From the NCBI GenBank assembly GCA_002794735.1, contig NBAZ01000043.1:1-64000 (forward strand): 64,000 bases of DNA, written 5' to 3'. Of the stretch, positions 25,601-38,100 are shown piece after piece. A program made the position numbers and the translations under genes. Each line of letters begins with the position of its first letter. Positions within the stretch are counted from its first letter, which is position 1. A model generated the notes under the pieces. It had not been told where the DNA came from. It worked only from the letters and a program-made list of their open reading frames with translations, and made no database searches. The stretch comes from Pyrrhoderma lamaoense (taxonomy: Eukaryota > Basidiomycota > Agaricomycetes > Hymenochaetales > Hymenochaetaceae).

Positions 25601-27735
25601 CACATATATACATGACATTCCTCCCACTTTTGCAAAAAGACTCCATCGTCGCTAAACACTACGCCAAGCGAGCACAATCACTAACAGATGTCGAATATAT
25701 TGGCAACAAGCCTCAAATGGCATGTGTTAAGCATATAAATGTTAGCAGATGGATCAACTCTATATCATATTCCCCTGATAGTAAACGAATCGCATCGGGA
25801 TCATGGGCAGGTGTTATCAGTGTATGGGATGCAATAACTGGCGAAGTACTTCTTGGCCCACTCCACGGACACTCGGAGACGGTCACGAGTATTGCGTATT
25901 CTGAAGATGGGAGATATATTACGTCGGGGTCTGAGGATAAGACGATACGAGTATGGAATGCGCTTACTGGCGAGAGCGTTCTTGGACCACTTGTTGGGCA
26001 TCTAGAGAAGGTTAATTCTGTCGCAATTTCTAGAGATGGGAAGTACATAGCATCGGGTTCTGACGACAATACTACTCAACTGTGGAGTACTGAGAGTGGC
26101 GCGCCAGTTGGGGATCCTCTGAGAGGACATTCAAGTTCCGTGCGAAGCGTCGTATTCTCACCTAATGGATGCTACCTTTCTTCAGGATCGGAGGATTATA
26201 CCATCATTGTCTGGGATATACATAGTAGAAGCATGATTACCGACCCATTCGAAGGTCACTCAGACTCAGTCACCTCCTTATCATTTTCTCCGGACAGCGA
26301 GAAAATTGCATCAGGGTCATTGGATGGCACTATTCGTGTATGGGAGGTGTCGACTGGTGTTGTGTTACGTAAGTTCTCTGAAGGCAACATGGGTTGGATA
26401 TCTTCGCTTGCCTATTCTCATGATGGCAAACGTATTTTGTCGGGATCTTACGATAAAATACTAAGATTGTGGAATGTAGAAGACAACGATACTCTTCCGA
26501 GAAGATTTGAAGGTCATACGTCCATAATTAAGTCTGTCTCTTTCGCACCTGACAATAAGCACTTTGCATCTGGATCATATCATGGTACAATCAGGGTCTG
26601 GGACGTTGAAAAAGGAGTAGAGGATTCACTGTCTGTAAGGCAGACAGAAGCGATACGAGCGACTGCAATATCTCCAAAAACTGGAAAGTTTCTTGTTTCT
26701 GGCTCTGATGATAGTACTGTATGTGTGTGGAATGAGAAGAGCGGTAAAATGGTTAAAGGCCCTTTACAAGGAAATTCTTGGAGTATTACATCAGTTGCAT
26801 TTTCGTCTGATGAAATTCACTTTGCCTCAGGGTCTGCCGATGAATCAGTACGAATATGGAATATGATCGACGATAATTATGTTACTTGTAACGGTCACAC
26901 TGGTTGGGTTTTCTCAGTCGCTTTTTCTCCTGATGGTAAGCATCTTGCTTCAGGCTCTAGCGACAGTACTATCCGGATATGGAACGTGGAAAGAGGCTCA
27001 TTGGATTTAACTCCACTTACCGGGCATACAAGCTGGGTCTGCTCAGTCTGTTATACTTTTGACGGAAAGAAGATCATCTCCGAGTCAAATGATACGACTG
27101 TCCGTATTTGGAACGCCTCCAGTGGCATCCTACTTTCCACTTTCGAAGGTCATTCTCGCTCAGTCAACTCTGTTGCTTGCTCCGTTGCTGGTTACTGTGC
27201 TGTCTCCGGGTCCTCTGACAGAACGATTCAAGTCTGGAACACTGAGACTAGCCAAGCAATGTATGGTCCAATAACAGGTCATACAGACAATGTGAGTTCA
27301 GTATGCTTTTCTCCCGATGGAAGGTGGATATTATCAGGATCAGATGATAAGACTGTCTGCATATGGGATGTAGCGAATGGTGATCTCTTCTTTCAAGCTC
27401 GTGTTTCATCACCTGTCAAAACTATTGCCTCTTTCCCTATGGCTGATAGTAACTATATCAGATTCGCATCTGGATCCTGGGATGGAACAATTCATATTTG
27501 GTCTGTAAACACTGGATCAGAAAAGAAGAAATGGCTTCTTGAAGACAATGGTTGGCTGGTTGGAAACGACAATGATCTACTAATATGGATTCCCCCAGAC
27601 CTTCGTCATTCACTAGTAAACGGGCCATGCATACGCACACTTAATACACGGTTTTCAACAAAGTTGGATCTTTCAGTCAATCAAGGCGCTCACTGGACTG
27701 CTTGCTTTCCGTCCCCTAATGGACACATCTCATAA
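22645..27735 (+). CDS. NLR copy E, intact C2-NACHT-WD40 receptor (1550 aa)
   Basis: Nine exons join in frame: 22645-22669, 22722-22857, 22922-23046, 23099-23373, 23431-23481, 23533-23731, 23787-23921, 23982-25468 and 25516-27735. The start is MASYYTLRG. Introns 4 and 6 use GC donors (GCAAGT), unlike the GT of the paralogues. C2-like domain: residues about 1-95. Helical region with NLAHTLLDIHPSSH and ASPYLKLTWCITTAFLN: to about 270. Coiled coil: to 315. NACHT from about 360 with P-loop GNAGTGKST (about 363-371), Walker B VLDALDECG and RFLITSRPEED. Helical/winged-helix segment to 811 with LYHTSLYDYLV and CRHWASHIR. Then fourteen WD40 units (about 860-1480) and the tail GWLVGNDNDLLIWIPPDLR. It is head to head with D about 1.3 kb away. 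By family knowledge it is a STAND-class immune/allorecognition receptor; its ligand is unknown. Confidence 0.9.
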
Positions 27736-27825
27736 AACCCCTCCTTAGTCCTACAAATTATTCTGAGCCATTCTCCGTATTATTTTGTTTCTAATTATCC
27801 TTTTTTGTTCATGCCATACCTACGT

Positions 27826-28086
27826 TGTAGGACGTAGGACTATCTAAGTAGGTAGTTACTGTAAGTCGTCCGTGTGGGCAGAAAATATACACTTTTATCT
27901 CAAGCTACAGTTTCGATCGGGGTTCTATTCCATATGTTTTTACTCCACCTACTTGTCTGAGGAGTCTCAACCCGCCCAGAGGTCTCTATTCTTCTCTACG
28001 CTCCGGCCGAAGTCGAGTTGCTCGCTTTTTGGGCCCAGAAATTGAGCCAGAGCATTGTGTCTGTTGTAAGCAGACTCTAAACCCCC
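27826..28086 (+). repeat. Family-1 LTR fragment with internal deletion
   Basis: It starts TGTAGGACGTAGGAC, like the LTR 5' end, then jumps to the region matching about 1885-2135 of the solo LTR (gtaagtcgtccg to gcagactctaaaccccc). It lacks the TATA-bearing middle and the 3' terminus. It lies between the copy E stop and the copy F start. Confidence 0.65.
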
Positions 28087-28572
28087 TGAGACTGCGAGAA
28101 AAATATTCCTAATCAGGATTTACATTTAATGAAAGTAAACCTTATTTCGCTGATAAGTAACTATTTGTGTAAACCTGTGCCCTGCCTTTAGTGTGATGGG
28201 CCATTTCTTAGTCAGAGTCATGAGAAGAGCGCTCTCATCCTGCACTGCTGGTATCATAAATATATTTATACCTAAGAAAGCATATTTTCTTTGATGTCCT
28301 ACTGCGATAAAACATCTTCCTCAGAGATACCACCAAGCTCTTCCAAAGAATATGCATGACTACATTTATTTATAACTTGATATCACGATCGTAGTCATTC
28401 CTACGTCCCATTCTGGCTTCTAGAGTTACCATCAAATTGGTAATTTACATCGAACAGCCTTGAGACAGTAAAATATCACTGAGCCTGGTCTCCTCTTTCG
28501 CTCCGAGCTCAACCCTATACCCTCCAAGTGTGATAGTTATACCCTTTAGCTCAAAGTAAGCTAGAATTATCC
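28087..28572. other. Upstream region of copy F
   Basis: No gene is seen. Around 28455-28480 is GCCTTGAGAC, one base off the family palindrome, about 110 bp before the F start. The rest of the upstream module is hard to recognise here. Confidence 0.35.
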
Positions 28573-31500
28573 ATGGCGTCATTTTACACCCTTCGAGGTT
28601 CGTTTGGAGTGTTCGTTATAGTTTCTCGTTGACTGATCGACCCTCACTACTAGTAACACGATCTGATATTATTGTCCCTGGAAAATCAAAACCCCCAGAT
28701 TTATACGTTAAAATCTCGTATGGAGAAGAGAGACATAGAACGAGATCCGTCAATGAAACACCACCTCAATGGAACGAGACTTTCCCAATGTGCGTTATAA
28801 GTCTCATTCAAATTGTAAAGTGATTATAAATAAGTAAATTAGAAAACGTGCCGGACATGGTGCTTTATTCACCATCAAGTTAGTGAAGGAGGCCATGGTG
28901 GACATCGGCATTGGAATTGAAGAATGTTCCTTGGAAGAAATACTAAGGGATAATGGAGAAGGTACGACTTGTATGCGTATATTGATTTGTTGGCTCAAAC
29001 ATTTAATCAAACAAAAATAAATGCTATATAGATGTTCGCCTTTCACTACAATCAAATTCTAGTTTACAACAATCCATCTTTCTGTGCCTTCAACCCTCTG
29101 ATGAAACAAAGAACGCGGAACTATTTCTCTTAAATCTTGCTCAAGATCTGCTTGAGATTCGTCCCTCTAATTACGCCAATATTGCAGATAATGTCGATGC
29201 GATATTTGATACTGCAAAGCGCGTAGCAGAAAGTGGTGCATGTCAATCATTAGTAGAAGCAGGTTATAGTATCGCTGCTTTTGTTGAGCTTGGGAACAGT
29301 ATTGCAAACGTGCGTGCCATTAAGCTGTACACCGGTGATGTCTTAACGGTGGCTGGCTCGTTCACAGGAAATTCCATATGTGAAATTGGCATGGTGCTTA
29401 ACGATGGCATTCTTAAAAGTAGGTTCTGCGGTGAAACATACTCAGTATAGAAAGCTTAGTTCTTGCAGATATTCGCTTCCCAACCCAAATTTGATGAACG
29501 GGTCAAGGATCTTGTGAAGAACCTGATGAACCTATTCCTAGTCACCAAAGAAACTTCTATCTTTAGCAATCCGTCCAGTTCATTGCGTTTAACCATCACC
29601 AATATCCTCGGGTTTATAAGGAAGTGCAGCATCCTCATACTTGACTATGCGCCAAGGAGTTTTCTTAGTGGGTTATAGAAAGTTCAATGTATAGCTTACA
29701 CTGCTAATTGTACACTATCAGCTCGTTCAGTCATGCAAAACAAGAAAGCTGCAATAGAGGATCTTGAGTCTGCACTTGAAAATTTGAAGAAGGAACTTAA
29801 TTCAGCCTTCATTCGACAGGACATCATCGAAACCCGAATCGAAGCGCGGGTGAGAATCAGCGAGAAACTCAGAAGAAGTAAGCTCAAAATACTAATACAG
29901 CATCTTAACTTATTATACGTGTCTTAAATATGCATTCTCTGTAGAACTCGAAAAGAAGCTTCAACCGAAGCACGAGGGTAGAACAGACCGCCAAATCTGT
30001 CTGGAAGGAACACGTGTTGGGCTTTTGCAAGAAATAGGCGAATGGGTACGAGATGTAAATGCACCCAATGTTTTCTTCATCCTTGGCTGTGCTGGAACAG
30101 GCAAGAGTACGATCGCTACTACAATCGCAGAAGGATTTCAAAGGAAAGGGCAACTCGGTTCTCATCAGTACTTTCTGAGAGATAAAAGCGATCCTGCATT
30201 TATCTTTCGCACTATTGCATTTGATTTAGCCAGTCGAAGCCAAGTAACTGCCGAAGCTATCAATGCTCAGCTTGATGTGAATGGAATAACATCTGCCACA
30301 CCAGATAGGGCATTCGAAATCTTGTTATCCGACCCACTACACGCGATATCAATGGAAGGCAAGGAAAAGGATAATATTCTTATCGTACTCGATGCTCTTG
30401 ACGAGTGCGGAAGCAGAGAGGCGCGGGATTCATATATCAGACTGATTAAGGAGAAACTACAAACACTACCTCCCAATTACCGCTTTCTTATCACTAGTCG
30501 ACCGGAAGAAGATATTGCCTCATCTGAGGAGCTCGGCAAACTCCAGATGCGGCACATACACCTGGATCACGAGACAGAAGATGCCAAGGATGATGTGCTG
30601 AAGTATATCCAAACCAAACTTGAGGGCTTGAAGGAAAGGGGCAGGATAATAGTGGATCCAAGCTGGCCATGGGATGAAAGTATGAAAATTCTCGGAGAAG
30701 CCGCTAATGGTCTATTCATCTGGGGAACAACGGCCGTGAGACTTATCGAAAGTAAGAGGGGGTATATGGGAGGCGAGCTGAAGCGTTTGGTCAATACGAA
30801 GTCATTATCTCTTGGTAATTTGTACGCGTCAGCATTTGAAAGTTCACTTAGTTGGGACGAAGATACGAAAATTGACTTCTCAAAAGTATTCTCGTTGATC
30901 ATGTTTGGAAAGGAGCAATTATCAGATATAGAGATCAACAACTTGTTAGAGTTTGATTATGGGAGGACTCGAGGCATTCTCGAGTGTTTACGTTCATTGA
31001 TCGCGTTCCAGCCTAATCAATCCGTTCGCTTATATCATACATCGCTCTACGATTATCTGATTTCGGAGGAAACGCGTAATAAACCGTGGTTTATTAATGA
31101 GGAAAGGGAGAAGGAACGCATACCGCTGCGATGTTTTGAGCTGATGCAGGGGCTTCGCTTCAACATTTGTGAGCTGGAGACATCGTACAAGTTGAATAAG
31201 GACGTACTTGGACTTGAGGAACGTGTGAGATGCAATATCTCCGCACCTCTACGATACTCCTGTCGCTATTGGGCATCTCATTTACTAGATGTTCCGTATT
31301 CGGAAGAGTTATATAAAAATCTTGACAGCTTCACGTTCAACAGACTATTATTTTGGATCGAGGTCCTGAGTCTTACTGACTCATTATATAATTTTCTTTC
31401 TTCATCTCTGGTAAACGCTATAACTTGGATAGCAGTGAGTTACCTTATATTGAATTGTATTCGAAACTAATACCTATGCAGAACAGACAGGTACAGTTAT

Positions 31501-33737
31501 CTGCATTTCTCCAAGATGCCCACGATCAACTTCATAGATTCATCGAGCCCATCTCTCAAAGTAGCCCCCATATATATATGTCATTCCTCCCTTTAATGAT
31601 AAAAGACTCCATCATCGCCGAACATTACGCTAAGAAAGCCCGATCACTAACAAATATCGAGTACATTGGAAACAAGCCCCAAATGGCGTGTTCTAAGCAG
31701 ATAAATGTTGGCAGTTGGGTTGCTTCTATTTCATACTCTCCTGACGGTAAAAGGATCGCATCAGGATCATGGGGAGGTGATATTAGCATATGGGATGCGG
31801 TAACCGGTAGACTACTCTTCGGCCCGCTTCACGGACATTCAAGGGACGTCTCGAGCGTCGTATACTCTAGGGATGGTAGATATTTTGCGTCGGGCTCTAA
31901 GGATAAAACAGTCCGGGTATGGAATGCGCTTACTGGAGAGAGTTTTCTACCCCTTTTATCGGACACTCAGAAGACGTGAATTCCATCGCATTTTCCGGAG
32001 ATAGCACACTATTAGCTTCGGCTTCCGATGATAAGACACTTCGGCTTTGGAAAACTGAGAGCGGTGCACCTGTTGGAGAACCACTCAAGTATCATTCAAG
32101 TCCAGTAAAAAGTGTCTTATTCTCACCCAATGGACGATTCCTTGCGTCAAAGTCGGATAATCGGATCGTTATTTTAGACGGAAATAGTAGAAAAATAATC
32201 TCCCGGTCACTCAAAGGCCACTCTCTATCGTTTTCTCCAGACAATAAAAATATTGCATCGGGATCATGGGATGGATCTATAAGCTTATGGACCTGTCGAC
32301 TAGCAAGGTTTTGCGTACAATATCTGGGGACGGCATGGGTCGGGTTTACTCAGTTGCGTATTCTAGTGATGGTAAACATATTTTATCGGGATCTTGGGAT
32401 GAAATAGTGAGATTGTGGGACGTAGAAGACAGCAATGCTCCTCCAAAAAGGTTCGAAGGCCATACTAAACACGTTATGTCTGTCTCATACGCGCCTGATT
32501 GTAGGCAGTTCGCTTCTGGATCTTGGGATGGGACGATTAGGGTTTGGGACGCTGGAAGAGGAGTGACGGATCCAAGCTCTGAAGGACAAACAGGCTCCAT
32601 AGAAGCAATTGCGATTTCACCTAGGACTGGAAAGTTTCTTGTCTCCGGATCCAATAACAACACGGTGTGTGTTTGGAATGCGGAAAGCGGAGAACTGGTC
32701 AAAGGTCCCTTATACGGACATCTTTCCTGGGTTACGTCAGTTGCATTTTCTTCTGACGAAAATCACTTCGCTTCAGGATCTGGTGACAAATCAATACGAA
32801 TATGGAACATGATCGACGATAAATTTGTCACTTGTAATGGTCACACTGACTGGGTTCGCTCAGTCGCCTTTTCTCCTGATGGCTCCTATCTGGCCTCAGG
32901 TTCAGACGACAACTCAATACGAGTGTGGAATAACCGATCTGGATTAATGACGATCGAACCAATCAATGGGCATACAGACTATGTCTCTTCAGTTTGCTAC
33001 TCTCCTGATGGAAAGAAAATTGTTTCTGGATCAAGAGACAATACTGTCTGTATATGGAATGCTTCCAACGGCAGACTACTCTCCAGTTTTGAAGGTCATT
33101 TTGGCTGGGTAGACTCTGTCTCTTACTCCTACGACGGCTCGTATATTGTCTCCGGATCAAATGACAAAATAATACAAGTTTGGAATGCTGAAACCGGCCA
33201 AGTAGTGTGGGATTCCAGAACGGGACATATGGGCAGTATCTCCTCAGTGTGCTTTTCCCCTGATGGAAGATGGTTAATATCAGGATCATGGGACAAAGCT
33301 GTCTGTGTCTGGAAAGCATTGACAGGCGATCTCTTCTTTCAAGCTCGTGTTTCATCACGTATAACCTCTGTTGCTTCCTTACCTTCGTCTAACCTTAATT
33401 ATATCAACTTTATCTCAAGCTCTTATGATGGGACAATACATGTATGGTCCGTAAAAACTGGGTCAGAAGTGCAGAGTTATGGAGTGGGAGATGATGGGTG
33501 GCTAACTGAAAGCAATGGTAGTTTACTGATTTGGATCCCCCAGACCTTCGCAATTCGCTAGTAAATGGGCCCTGCATCCGCACACTAAATACACGCTTTT
33601 CAACAAAATTTCACTTCTCTATCTATCAAGGCGATCAATGGACTGCTTGCTTTCCTTCTCCTGATGCGCGTGTCTCTTATCATGCTTCAAAAATCTTACA
33701 AAATGCAGATCATGATAATATGCCGACTACTGCTTAG
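28573..33737 (+). pseudogene. NLR copy F, C2-NACHT-WD40, WD40 exon frameshifted
   Basis: The start is MASFYTLRG, exon 1 28573-28597. The C2 exons are open (PGKSKPPDLYVKISYGEE; TIKLVKEAMVDIGIGIEECS). The helical exons (about 29036-29668) and coiled-coil exon 7 (about 29722-29879; LESALENLKKELNSAFIRQ) are open. NACHT exon 8, 29945-31434, is 1490 nt and intact, with P-loop GCAGTGKST, Walker B VLDALDECG and LYHTSLYDYLI. Exon 9 starts at 31482 and changes frame near 31955 (blade 2 to 3), near 32295 (blade 5, where the Trp-Glu codons lose a base) and near 33540 (a C run in the WIPPDLR tail motif). The net loss is a multiple of three, so the tail ends at 33737 in its normal frame. An in-frame loss of a few residues also sits before blade 5. 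The 5' half of exon 8 is about 96% identical to that of H. Confidence 0.85.
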
Positions 33738-33921
33738 GATGATTTCACTCAGTGTCATTTTCTACATGTTTCCACTAGCTTTCTCATCTATAGTTTCTCA
33801 GTAGTCTAGAACTGTTATCAGACGGAAACCAAAAAAGGGTACATTGTAATCCATCGATATGGCCATACTGGTAACTATGATTCACTCTTGAATTCCAATA
33901 CAATAATACATGTAAGCACAG

Positions 33922-34651
33922 TGAAAACTAAAATTTTGGTCAGAATTCGACCTTTGTGTCATACTTAGTAGCGAGGACTTGGGGTTCAGAGTCTGCCTAC
34001 ACCAGACACGATGCTCAGGATCAGATTTGAGGGCTAAAAAGCGAGATACTCGACTTCGGCCGGAGCGTAGAGACAGATAGCGACCTTGATGCGAGCTAAG
34101 ACTTCACTGACCAGTAGAAGCAGTGGAAACGTATAGAACAGAGCCCTGACTGAGACTGTAGTTTGAGGTAAAAGTGTATGTATTTCAGTCCGCCCGGATG
34201 ACTTACAGTACGGTCAGAGCGTTACAAGCGCGTCAGGGCAGCCTAATTAAGCAGCTTTGTAGTAGATAAAGAGTACAAGTAACTATCAGAGAGCTACTCG
34301 GGGGGAGGGGGTTGATAGATAGATTGGACAGGAGGGATTAACTGAGAATTGACTGATTACATACGGTCTCAAGTCTGGAGGCTTATATAGCAAAACGCGA
34401 GATAAAAGGCAGATATTAAGGAAAGCATGGTGTCCAGGTGGCTATATGCCACTGGACGGAAAGTTTAAGCTATCGGAAACGAGGGGACCATATAAACGAA
34501 CCTTATCCTCGAGTAAGAGTGGAAAGGTAAGCTAAATAGTAAGAGATATGGAAGAGGCGCGCGGCAGAGTAGTAGCAATGGACTTCTCGGGTGAGTTAGA
34601 AAGTGCATTATAAATGCACTACGACCGGCCAAACACTTAGCTGGTCCTACA
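33922..34651 (-). mobile_element. Solo LTR, family 1, inverted full-length copy (730 bp)
   Basis: This is the reverse complement of the 1443-2189 LTR over its whole length, from TGAAAACTAAAATTTTGG at the left to GCTGGTCCTACA at the right. The 4-bp ACAG occurs directly before and directly after the element (33918-33921, 34652-34655), a plausible target-site duplication. No retroelement interior is present. Confidence 0.8.
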
Positions 34652-35005
34652 ACAGAATCTTTTTGTTAGCAGGACATGTTTACTTACAAGAATATATGAA
34701 TGAAAATCATGGATATGCTGATCACTTAACTTAGACTCTGAGTTAAGAAACTTTGGTATATAGCTTGCAAGTGCAACTAGTACTTGATAAACTTCTTTGA
34801 AAGTGATTAAAATTTGTATTACTGAGCATTAGATAGTATGGTCCAATTAGTTGGGTAAAAAGCCCAATAGAAGCTCGTCTTACACGCATCAATCACCTGA
34901 GCACCCTTAGATTGTCTGGTCTCAATGCATCTGATTCTATTTTGTCCAAATAACCGTACTCCCACTCATTTCTATTTTATTATCAACTTTGATCCCATCA
35001 AACTT

Positions 35006-35015
35006 GCCTTGAGGC
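35006..35015. promoter_or_regulatory. Palindrome GCCTTGAGGC upstream of copy G
   Basis: This exact 10-bp palindrome lies 119 bp before the copy G start and just downstream of the CTATTTTATTATCAACTTTGATCCC block. Sequence around it is closely similar to the inverted upstream region of copy C. Confidence 0.5.
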
Positions 35016-35133
35016 TAGTCTACTGTTATAGAGATCAACCTTCCCTTTTCCTCAAGGCTTAGCCCTCTACCTATTCCATACTTCATAGTTGGCTCCCTCA
35101 TCTCAGAGTTGAAATCGATACGAGATTCAGATC

Positions 35134-38100
35134 ATGTCTTCGTACTATACCCTTCAAGGTTCGTTTTTGTAAGCTACGAGACGATGGACCATGATCAACT
35201 GATTACCTCCGTAGTATTACATTCTGACGTGACCGTGCCTGAAAGATCAAAGGCTCCAAATCTATACGTTAAAATCTCATACGGAGACCAAACCCTTAGA
35301 ACGAGCTCTGTAAATGATTTACCTCCTCAATGGAATGAGACTTTCCCGATGTGCGTATGATAGCAATTACTATGAAATTCCCTAGAAACTCATATTTTTC
35401 TTTCCCAACAAGAACGAGTTCAGACTCAACGACTCCGTGTACTATTAAGTTAAAGAGGGAAGAAACTTTTAGTAAAGAAATCGGGCATGTGACGTGTACT
35501 GTCAAAGAACTTTTGAGGGAGAATGGCGAAGGTGATAAATACACTGTGCATCTCCGCACAAAAGCTCATATATCAATCAAATAGATGTTCATATTACACT
35601 ACAATCGCAGGATCAATCAAAACCTTTGGTCGCATTGTGCCTTCGACCGTCGGATAGAATGAAGAACGCTGAGATAACTCTCATGAATCTGGCTCATACT
35701 CTCCTTGGACTTCATCCCTTCAATGATAGCAGCTTAGCAGAGAAAGTCAACACAATATTCGATGCAGCAAAGCGCGTAGCTGAAAGCAAGGCATGTCAAT
35801 CATTGATGGAAGTAGGTTATTCCATCACTGCTTTTGTCGAGTTTGGTGACATGATAGCAGACGTAAGTACTTTCGAGTTAACTACTGACCGCAATATAAC
35901 TATGGTTGGATCATGTACAGGCAAGCCCATACCTGAAGTTAGTATGGTGTATAACGACAGCATTTATAAAAGTGAGTCCTTTGGTGAGATGTATTGAAGT
36001 AAAAAGCTCAGTTCTTGTAGATCATTGCTGAACAACCTAGAACTGACAAACGAGTCATGAATCTTGTGAAAAACCTAGTGAACTTGTTTTTAATCATCAA
36101 GGAGACCTCCGCTTTTCCAAACCCATCCAAATCCTTGCTTTCAGTTATAACCGAGCTCCTCGAATTCATTACACAATGCAGTACCCTTCTCCAAGACTAT
36201 ACACGAAAGAGCTTTATAGGTAAATTGAATGTCAGTGGCTCCTACCTCACGTGTTGATTGAATAATACTATCAGTCCGTGCTGTTTTGCAGAACAAGAAA
36301 GCCGCAATAGTGGATCTAGAGACCACAGTAGCAAACTTGAAGACAGATTTGATATCGGCATTTGAGAGACAGGGAATTATTGAAGCGCAGATAAGGGCAC
36401 TTAGAGAAGGTATGTTTGATTTTAGAGTACCATCGCCACCTACTAAAAGTTTACTTGCTATAGAGTTGGAAAAGAAACTTCAGCCAAAGAATGAGAGTGG
36501 ACGTGAGCGTCGGAGGTGTTTAGAAGGGACACGAATAGAGTTGTTGGAGGAGATAGAGAAATGGGTGCAAGATACAAGTGCACCAAATGTATTCTTCATT
36601 CTCGGCCACGCCGGAGCGGGAAAGAGTACAATTGCTACAACAGTCGCTGAAACGTATCAAAAAAGAGGCAGCTTGGTTCGCATCAGTACTTTTTGAGGGG
36701 GAAAAGTGATCCCTATTTTATCTTCCGGACCATCGCATATGGCTTAGCGAAACAGAACAAATCAGTTGCAGAGGCTATCAGAAAGCAGCTCGAAGACAAT
36801 GATCTTGATTCTGTTACACCAGAAAGAGCCTTCGAGATCCTACTATTTGAACCACTCCATACTTTAGTGAAGGAAGATGAACAAGGAAATACTCTTATTG
36901 TTCTTGATGCGTTGGACGAATGCGGGAGCAGGGAGACTCGAGGGCCATATATCAGGCTGATTAAGGAGAAGCTACAAACATTACCTACCAACTACCGTTT
37001 CCTTATTACTAGCAGGCCAGAGGAAGACATTGCACGCCTGAAGCACTAGAGAGTGCGTGTCTACGCAATAGATGGATAGATCAAGAGTCACAGGGGCCAG
37101 AATGACGTTCTAAGATACATAGAAGTCGAGCTGGGGAAGTTGCGGGACGATGGCAGGATTAGGGTAGAGCCTGAGTGGCCATGGGATGATAGCATGAGAG
37201 TATTGGGTGATTCTGCAGGTGGACTTTTTATATGGGCAGCAACGGCAGTGCGGCTCATTGAAAGTAAAAAAGGAAATAAGGCAGCTGAATTGAAACGGTT
37301 GGTGAGGATAAAATCGTTATCACTCGACGATTTGTATGCAACCGCAGTTGAAGGCTCGATTGACTGGGACAGTGTGATGAAAATTGAATACTTGAAGGTC
37401 TTTTCATTGGTCTTGTTCGGTAAGGAACAGCTGCCTGTCATGTCATTCGATGAGATACTGGGATGTGACTATGGGACGACACAGAGCATACTTGACTCAC
37501 TGCGCTCGATCGTAGCGTTTAGTTCCAATCAGGACGTTCGTTTGTATCACACATCGCTGTACGATTACCTGATATCGGAGGGAACGCGTGAAAAGGCGTG
37601 GTTTATTGACGAGGGGAAGGGGAAGGCGTTTATCTCTCAGCGTTGCTTCAAAGTGATGGAGAGTCTTCGTTTCAACATATGTATGCTGGATACATCGTGC
37701 CTGCTGAATAAGGACGTTCCTGGGATAGAGGAGCGTGTCAAAAGCAATATCTCTGTGCCGTTGATATATTCTTGCCGTCATTGGGCTTCTCATCTGCGAG
37801 AGACCCCTTATTCGGAAGAACTATGCAATCAGCTCGAATCCTTCGCATTCAACCAATTGCTGTATTGGATCGAGGTCCTCAGCCTCACAGGCTCGTTATA
37901 CATTTTCCTCTTACCATCTCTCGAGAGTGCCATCACCTGGATAGGGGTGAGTATTAATGAATTAAATTTGGAATTCAAACTAATATCTATTTAGGACAAA
38001 CACTCACGATTATCTGACTTCTTTCAAGACGCCCACTATCATCTTATCAGATTCATCGAGCCTATCTCCCAAAGTAGCCCCCATTTATACATGTCATTCC